Shown here one piece after another: positions 58,993-64,000 of a DNA stretch of 64,000 nt. The notes beneath the pieces were generated by a model. The model ran no database searches. It was not told the DNA's origin and saw only the letters and a list, made by a program, of their open reading frames with translations. Origin of the DNA: Photobacterium sp. CCB-ST2H9 (lineage in GTDB: Bacteria; Pseudomonadota; Gammaproteobacteria; Enterobacterales; Vibrionaceae). The stretch lies in contig NZ_CP100425.1 of NCBI RefSeq assembly GCF_023151555.2, positions 2,356,001-2,420,000 on the forward strand, given 5' to 3'. The position numbers and the translations under genes were made by a program. How positions within the stretch are numbered: the first letter of the stretch is position 1; the number at the start of each line of letters is the position of its first letter.

Positions 58993-59727
58993 TTAAATCA
59001 TGTACATGCCGCCGTTCACGTGCAGTGTCTCACCGGTGACATAACCTGCATCGTCAGAAGCCAGAAATGCAACAGCTGCTGCAATTTCGCGCGGCTCGCC
59101 CAAACGACCAGCAGGAACAGCAGACAGAGTAGATGCACGCTGATCATCATTTAGTGCTTTAGTCATATCGGTTTCGATAAAACCAGGCGCCACTGCGTTC
59201 ACGGTAATACCACGAGAAGCAACTTCACGCGCCATTGATTTGGTGAAACCAATCAGACCTGCTTTCGCTGCTGAATAGTTTGTCTGGCCCGCGTTACCCA
59301 TCGTACCAACCACAGAACCAATGCTGATAATACGGCCGTAACGTTTTTTCATCATAGAACGTAATACGGCTTTCGACAGGCGGAAAATAGAAGTCAGGTT
59401 GGTATCAATGATGTCCTGCCACTCGTCATCTTTCATACGCATCAACAGGTTGTCACGCGTGATACCCGCATTATTCACCAGAATATCGACGTCACCGTAG
59501 GCTTCTTTGATTTGTTTCAGAACATCATCAATCGACTCCTGAGACGTCACATTCAGTGCCAGGCCCTGACCTTTGTCACCCAGGTAAGCACTAATCGCTT
59601 CCGCACCGCTTTCTGATGTTGCAGTACCAATGACAGTTGCACCACGCTCTGCCAGAATTTCTGCAATCGCACGGCCAATGCCACGGCTCGCGCCTGTTAC
59701 CAGCGCAACTTTACCTTGCAGGCTCAT
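58993..59727 (-). CDS. fabG: 3-oxoacyl-ACP reductase
   Basis: A 244-residue NADPH-dependent short-chain dehydrogenase. The cofactor loop is TGASRGIGRAIA (about 11-22), NNAG lies near 86 and the catalytic YSAAK near 151-155. It reduces 3-ketoacyl-ACP in each elongation cycle. The gap to fabD is 99 bp and to acpP 158 bp; an acpP promoter is likely in the latter. Confidence 0.97.
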   Translation of the reverse strand: MSLQGKVALVTGASRGIGRAIAEILAERGATVIGTATSESGAEAISAYLGDKGQGLALNVTSQESIDDVLKQIKEAYGDVDILVNNAGITRDNLLMRMKDDEWQDIIDTNLTSIFRLSKAVLRSMMKKRYGRIISIGSVVGTMGNAGQTNYSAAKAGLIGFTKSMAREVASRGITVNAVAPGFIETDMTKALNDDQRASTLSAVPAGRLGEPREIAAAVAFLASDDAGYVTGETLHVNGGMYMI

Positions 59728-59826
59728 GTTTCTTCCTCTTTATATAGCCCGTCATTTTGAATACGGACAGACTGATGACTAATTTTGCCGTGATCCGGGC
59801 ATTCCCGAGCCACGATCATGATTCAA

Positions 59827-60750
59827 TTATTTTGCCGCTTCCAGGCTGGCCGGATCGTTCACGGCGGCAGCATTCAGCGACTTATCGATGCGTTTTGCCA
59901 AGCCGGTCAGAACTTTACCCGGACCAACTTCCAGCAACAATTCAACACCTTCGGCAGCCATACGCTCTACAGACTCAGTCCAGCGAACCGGGCCATACAG
60001 CTGCTTCACCAGTGCCTGCTTGATTGCAGCAGGATCAGTCTCAGTTGCCACATCAGCATTATTGATGACCGGAACTGCCGGTGCGCTGAATGCAACAGAT
60101 TCCAGTGCCTGAGCCAGTTTTTCAGCAGCTGGCTTCATCAGTTCACAATGAGACGGGACAGAAACAGGCAGCGGCAGTGCTCGTTTGGCACCCGCGGCTT
60201 TACACAGCTCATTTGCTCGCTCAACTGCAGCTTTGTGGCCTGCAATAACAACCTGACCTGGTGAGTTAAAGTTCACAGGCGCGACCACTTCACCCTGTGC
60301 TGCTTCTTCACAGGCTTTGGCAATCGCGTCATTGTCCAGACCAATAATGGCAGACATTGCGCCCACACCAGCAGGAACCGCTTCCTGCATCAGTTGACCA
60401 CGCAGTTCAACCAGCTTAATTGCTTCTTTGAAATTCAGCACGCCAGCACAAACCAGTGCTGAGTATTCACCCAGGCTGTGGCCTGCCAGAACGGCTGGCT
60501 GAGCTCCACCAACTTCCTGCCATACACGCCAGATAGCGACAGATGCCGCCAGCAGCGCAGGCTGAGTACGGTGAGTCTGGTTCAGCTCTTCAGCAGGTCC
60601 GTTCTGGACCAATGCCCACAGATCATAACCCAGTGCTTCAGACGCTTCGGCAAACGTTTGTTGTACACTTTCGTACTGCTCAGCCAGTTCAGCCAGCATG
60701 CCGACAGCCTGAGAACCCTGCCCAGGAAAAACAATCGCGAACTTAGACAT
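59827..60750 (-). CDS. fabD: Malonyl-CoA:ACP transacylase
   Basis: A 307-residue enzyme moving malonyl groups from CoA to ACP. The oxyanion/N-terminal motif is FPGQGSQAVGM, the nucleophile is in GHSLGEYSAL (Ser near 92) and the catalytic histidine is in VPSHCELM (near 201). It is separated from fabH by 114 bp holding a small stem-loop. Confidence 0.97.
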   Translation of the reverse strand: MSKFAIVFPGQGSQAVGMLAELAEQYESVQQTFAEASEALGYDLWALVQNGPAEELNQTHRTQPALLAASVAIWRVWQEVGGAQPAVLAGHSLGEYSALVCAGVLNFKEAIKLVELRGQLMQEAVPAGVGAMSAIIGLDNDAIAKACEEAAQGEVVAPVNFNSPGQVVIAGHKAAVERANELCKAAGAKRALPLPVSVPSHCELMKPAAEKLAQALESVAFSAPAVPVINNADVATETDPAAIKQALVKQLYGPVRWTESVERMAAEGVELLLEVGPGKVLTGLAKRIDKSLNAAAVNDPASLEAAK

Positions 60751-60774
60751 TCGAGAATCCTTCTACAAAGAGAA

Positions 60775-60793
60775 ATGGCATCAAAGATGCCAT
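60775..60793 (-). repeat. 8-bp stem-loop in the fabH-fabD spacer
   Basis: ATGGCATC (60775-60782) pairs with GATGCCAT (60786-60793), loop AAA. On the minus strand it is followed by TTCTCTTTG. It may be a pause or processing site rather than a terminator. Confidence 0.5.
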
Positions 60794-60864
60794 CGTTGAT
60801 GCGGCTGACAGGCGGATATTGATTAACACGCCCGAACCGCATATTCAAAAAGTGTGCGCTTCTA

Positions 60865-61821
60865 TCAAAATTTCACTAAAGCTGAACCCCAGGTGAAACC
60901 ACCACCAAAGGCTTCCAACAACAGTGTCTGTCCCCGTTGAATCCGGCCATCACGAACAGCCTCATCAAGCGCAGCAGGAACAGTTGCAGCCGAAGTATTC
61001 CCCTGCTTATCCAGAGTCACCACGACCTGATCCATTGGCATCGACAACTTTTTCGCCGTCGCTGCAATGATTCGTAAATTGGCCTGATGCGGAACTAACC
61101 AGTCCAGCTCAGATTTATCCATGTTATTGGCAGCCAGTGTGTCTTTCACCAGATTCGACAACTGGGTCACAGCGACTTTGAAGACTTCATTGCCAGCCAT
61201 ATACAGCCACTTGTCGCTGTCAAAGTTCTCGCCATGCTCAGGCACAGCCAGACTCAGCAAGCCACCAAAGTGACCATCGGCATGCAGATGCGTCGAAATA
61301 ATTCCGGCTTCCTCACTGGCCCCCAGAACCACTGCACCCGCGCCATCGCCGAACAGAATGATCGTCGAACGATCATCCGGATCGCACTTATGCGACAGGG
61401 CATCGGCACCAATCACCAGCACATTTTTTGCCATACCGGTTTTAATATGCTGATCCGCCACACTCAAGGCATAGACAAAGCCGGAGCAAGCCGCTGCAAT
61501 ATCAAATGCCGGACAGCCTTTCACGCCCAGCATGCCCTGTACCTGACAGGCTGCGGATGGAAACGCGTGGCTGGCTGATGTGGTGGCAACAATGATCAGG
61601 TCGATGTCATCGGTTTCAATCCCGGCCATATCGATAGCACGGGCTGCCGCCTGATAACCCATCACAGCAACCGTCTCTTCTTCAGAAGCAATACGGCGCT
61701 CACGAATACCAGTCCGGGCAACAATCCACTCGTCACTGGTATCGACCATTTTTTCCAGATCCGCATTGGTGCGGACCTGCTCTGGCAGGTAGCTGCCGGT
61801 ACCTAAAATTCTGCTATACAT
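60865..61821 (-). CDS. fabH: 3-oxoacyl-ACP synthase III
   Basis: A 318-residue condensing enzyme starting chains from acetyl-CoA and malonyl-ACP. The Cys-His-Asn triad is in [12 protein letters not shown] (Cys near 113), PHQANLRI (His near 244) and the late GNTSAA (Asn near 275). It sits 5 bp after plsX. Confidence 0.97.
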   Translation of the reverse strand: MYSRILGTGSYLPEQVRTNADLEKMVDTSDEWIVARTGIRERRIASEEETVAVMGYQAAARAIDMAGIETDDIDLIIVATTSASHAFPSAACQVQGMLGVKGCPAFDIAAACSGFVYALSVADQHIKTGMAKNVLVIGADALSHKCDPDDRSTIILFGDGAGAVVLGASEEAGIISTHLHADGHFGGLLSLAVPEHGENFDSDKWLYMAGNEVFKVAVTQLSNLVKDTLAANNMDKSELDWLVPHQANLRIIAATAKKLSMPMDQVVVTLDKQGNTSAATVPAALDEAVRDGRIQRGQTLLLEAFGGGFTWGSALVKF

Positions 61822-61826
61822 GAAGA

Positions 61827-62855
61827 CTAATAATGCCTCTCAAGTAGTACGTGTTCCAAACGGTCACTAATTCTTGTCGGTATCTTCCGCTTGATTTCAT
61901 GTACCGCTTCACCAATCGCATTGGTGAAGGCAGCAATATCAGCACTTCCATGGCTCTTCACGACAATACCGCGCAATCCTAACAGACTTGCGCCATTGTA
62001 CTGGTCGGGGTTCAGGCTTTGCAGTTCCCGGAACAGGTCACCAAACAGCCACTTAGCGATGAGTCGCTTGAGCGGATGCTGACTGACTGCCCTTTTGAAA
62101 CTCTCTATAAAAAGATTAGCAACCCCTTCGCTTGTTTTCAGGCTGACATTTCCGACAAAACCATCGCACACAATCACATCCGCTTTTCCATCGTACAGCT
62201 CATTGCCTTCGACGTAGCCGATATAATGGACATCCTGCGAACGGCTCAGCATCGATGCGCAGCGCTTCACCAGATCATTGCCTTTGATTTCTTCCGCGCC
62301 AATATTCAGCAAGGCCACTCTGGGCGGACGGCCGGTCATAACCTGCTCGGCAAGTACCGAGCCCATCACGGCGAATTGAAACAAAGTATCAGCATCACAG
62401 GACACATTCGCCCCTAAGTCGAGCAACCAGGTTTTACCGCCGTTACGGCTTGGAATGGCTGAAACCAGCGCCGGGCGCTCGACGCCGGGTAATTGCTTCA
62501 AGGTATAGCGCGCTAATGCCATCAGTGCGCCGGTATTGCCTGCACTGACACAAGCATCGGCTTCACCTTCCGCCACGGCATCCAGTGCGCGACGCATCGA
62601 TGAGCCCTGACTTTGACGTAATGCATGTGACGGACGTGTGTGATCCGCGATAGCACGATCGCAGTGAATGATACTTAAACGGGGATGATGGGTATGATCG
62701 AGCGATGAGAGTTGGGCGGTGATTGCACTTTGATCACCAAATAGCAGCAGTTTTAGCGACGGGTATTGCAACAGTGCCTGCACGGCGGCAGGCACTGTTA
62801 CCTGGGGACCGAAGTCCCCACCCATTGCATCAAGTGCAACGGTTAGACCAGTCAA
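61827..62855 (-). CDS. plsX: Phosphate acyltransferase PlsX
   Basis: A 342-residue enzyme converting acyl-ACP to acyl-phosphate for PlsY-dependent phospholipid synthesis. Recognisable motifs are [18 protein letters not shown] at the N-terminus, [27 protein letters not shown] and [13 protein letters not shown]. The start is TTG at 62855 ([13 protein letters not shown]), as for the E. coli gene; AAGGTTGA is a possible ribosome site. Confidence 0.96.
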   Translation of the reverse strand: MTGLTVALDAMGGDFGPQVTVPAAVQALLQYPSLKLLLFGDQSAITAQLSSLDHTHHPRLSIIHCDRAIADHTRPSHALRQSQGSSMRRALDAVAEGEADACVSAGNTGALMALARYTLKQLPGVERPALVSAIPSRNGGKTWLLDLGANVSCDADTLFQFAVMGSVLAEQVMTGRPPRVALLNIGAEEIKGNDLVKRCASMLSRSQDVHYIGYVEGNELYDGKADVIVCDGFVGNVSLKTSEGVANLFIESFKRAVSQHPLKRLIAKWLFGDLFRELQSLNPDQYNGASLLGLRGIVVKSHGSADIAAFTNAIGEAVHEIKRKIPTRISDRLEHVLLERHY

Positions 62856-62864
62856 GGTTCAACC

Positions 62865-63035
62865 TTATTTGTTGATAACCTTGCGGCCACGGTAGAAACC
62901 GTCAGCAGTCACATGGTGACGCAGATGGGTTTCACCGCTAGTCTGATCGACAGAAACAGCAGCGGTAGTCAGGGCATCGTGTGAACGACGCATACCACGT
63001 GCTGAACGTGATTTTTTGCTCTTTTGTACGGCCAT
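62865..63035 (-). CDS. rpmF: 50S ribosomal protein L32
   Basis: A 56-residue basic protein: [20 protein letters not shown] at the start and [12 protein letters not shown] at the end. As in other gamma-proteobacteria it lacks the four zinc cysteines of some bacterial L32 proteins. It starts 5 bp after yceD and is co-transcribed with it and plsX, linking ribosome and lipid synthesis. Confidence 0.97.
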   Translation of the reverse strand: MAVQKSKKSRSARGMRRSHDALTTAAVSVDQTSGETHLRHHVTADGFYRGRKVINK

Positions 63036-63040
63036 TAACC

Positions 63041-63571
63041 CTACTCCTTATTACTTTTACTCAAGTTTTTCAATACTGCAAACGGATTCGGACGCTCATC
63101 AGCAACAGGGATCTCACCGAAGCTCATACCTGACGCAGAGACCGGACAGTCTGCTTCGTCATGCATTGGCACTTGCGGTAACTCCAGAATCAACTCATCT
63201 TCGATGATCTGAAGCAAATTGATCTCACCATTTTCGTCGACTTCAGCCGGCTCATAAGCTTCCGGAAATTCATCTGCTTCCTCGGGTCTGAGGAGCGGAC
63301 TGTAACAGAAATCCACACCATAATGGTGTTGGAATTCTTCCTGGCATCGCTGACAGGTTAACATCACATCGACTTCTGCATGCCCACGCATGTACGCCAT
63401 GTGACGCTGGTCAAAGTCAAATGATAAGGTGACGTTTGCATCACTTAATACGCTGGAAGCCGATTCAGCCAGACGCTCTAAAAGCCCGGTTTTGATGATG
63501 CCATCATAGTCGAGCTTTTTCTGAGCGGCGCGGACCGGATCAACCGTCAGCGGCAATTTTACCTTTTGCAT
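63041..63571 (-). CDS. yceD: YceD family protein (DUF177, 23S rRNA accumulation protein)
   Basis: A 176-residue protein with the DUF177 signature around [20 protein letters not shown] (near 72-91) and an acidic stretch [18 protein letters not shown]. YceD is reported to be needed for normal 23S rRNA accumulation in plants and bacteria; the mechanism is unclear. It heads the rpmF-plsX-fab series. The promoter lies so close that the mRNA would have almost no leader. Confidence 0.94.
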   Translation of the reverse strand: MQKVKLPLTVDPVRAAQKKLDYDGIIKTGLLERLAESASSVLSDANVTLSFDFDQRHMAYMRGHAEVDVMLTCQRCQEEFQHHYGVDFCYSPLLRPEEADEFPEAYEPAEVDENGEINLLQIIEDELILELPQVPMHDEADCPVSASGMSFGEIPVADERPNPFAVLKNLSKSNKE

Positions 63572-63580
63572 AGGGCGCGA

Positions 63581-63609
63581 ATATTAGCCTTCTAATTGGT
63601 TTGAGTCAA
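63581..63609 (-). promoter_or_regulatory. Strong sigma-70 promoter of the yceD-rpmF-plsX-fab series
   Basis: On the minus strand TTGACT (63604-63609) and TAATAT (63581-63586) are 17 bp apart. Transcription should begin near 63574, about 3 bp before the yceD ATG at 63571. Confidence 0.8.
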
Positions 63610-63784
63610 AGGAAATGTGTCCGAAATCCCAGCTTTTGGCCATTTCATCTTCAGTGGTTTTACTTCACCGTTTGGGTCAATGGCACCAAGGGTATAATAA
63701 GGTTGGTTCTGAGTTAAAACTAGCGTAGATTTCACTCGCACGCCCGTTCGATTACCTCACAACCAAACAAGACAGAGTCACCTC

Positions 63785-64000
63785 ATGAAACAAGCTTTAC
63801 TTCTGGCCTCCACATCGCCGTTTCGCCGCAGCCTGCTGGAAAAATTCGGCTTACCGTTTTCCTGTGCCGCGCCAGATATCGACGAAAGCCCGCTTCCTGG
63901 TGAAAATGCCGAAGCGCTGGTCAAACGACTGGCTGAAGCCAAAGCCAGAGCCTGCCGTCCCGGACACCCGAATCATCTGATCATCGGCTCGGATCAGGTC
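63785..64000 (+). CDS. yceF: Maf-family nucleotide pyrophosphatase, 5' part only
   Basis: The first 72 codons of a Maf-like protein. [20 protein letters not shown] matches the substrate-binding N-terminus, followed by [10 protein letters not shown] and GSDQV near the catalytic region. The S-P-F-R sequence (instead of S-P-R-R) is typical of the YceF group, which hydrolyses m7GTP and similar modified nucleotides. It is divergent from yceD, as in E. coli. The gene continues beyond the right edge. Confidence 0.93.
   Translation, partial: MKQALLLASTSPFRRSLLEKFGLPFSCAAPDIDESPLPGENAEALVKRLAEAKARACRPGHPNHLIIGSDQV

Overview
The window is a chromosomal segment of a gamma-proteobacterium of the Vibrionaceae, most likely Photobacterium or a close relative. 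Evidence for this is gene content and order (cysS-ppiB-lpxH, the his operon, a NhaC-type lysine transporter behind a lysine riboswitch, a vibrio-type H-NS, ycgL-minCDE-rnd-fadD, yecM/argS, feoABC, znuA/znuCB beside mepM, tfoX, lysO, and the yceD-rpmF-plsX-fabHDG-acpP-fabF-pabC-mltG-tmk-holB-tatD-ptsG series). Protein lengths and sequences match gamma-proteobacterial homologues throughout. The species is inference; no rRNA, tRNA, phage, insertion sequence or CRISPR array was seen.

Layout. (a) 1-4.6 kb, minus strand: a three-gene accessory cluster of exported proteins, made of a Tat-dependent carotenoid oxygenase (RPE65/CCD fold), an exported FAD oxidase resembling plant L-gulono-1,4-lactone oxidases with a six-cysteine tail, and a secreted lipocalin/tocopherol-cyclase-like protein that runs off the left edge. 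This is the least ordinary part of the window. (b) 4.9-9.9 kb: housekeeping genes cysS, ppiB, lpxH, an EAL-HDOD signalling protein and ychJ. (c) 9.9-17.4 kb: the complete his operon (hisGDCBHAFI) behind a his-leader attenuator whose 16-residue peptide has six consecutive histidines. (d) 17.4-22.3 kb: tdk, the riboswitch-controlled lysine transporter, hns, mltB-like, ycgL. (e) 22.5-32 kb: minCDE, then on the minus strand rnd, fadD, a hydrolase, slp, a small unknown gene, tsaB and yoaA. (f) 32-41 kb: purU, yecM, argS, a diguanylate cyclase, DUF924 and HIT proteins, feoABC. (g) 41-45 kb: mepM-znuA divergent from znuCB across a Zur operator. (h) 45-51 kb: a looser, more accessory stretch with a four-cysteine secreted protein, an esterase remnant, tfoX, a stand-alone LON-N protein, an HDOD protein, the lysine exporter lysO and a GNAT-like orphan. 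(i) 51-64 kb: ptsG, then the long minus-strand fatty-acid/DNA-replication series ending with yceD, and the start of yceF (maf) on the plus strand.

Functional themes: histidine synthesis; lysine import (riboswitch) and export (lysO) in one window; iron and zinc uptake with Fur- and Zur-like operators; fatty-acid synthesis (fab cluster) and activation (fadD, with a FadR-like site); c-di-GMP and HDOD signalling; peptidoglycan lytic enzymes (mltB-like, mepM, mltG). Several genes use non-ATG starts (TTG for rnd and plsX; GTG for hisB, argS, tfoX, slp, tatD, mltG and fabF), which decides their coordinates.
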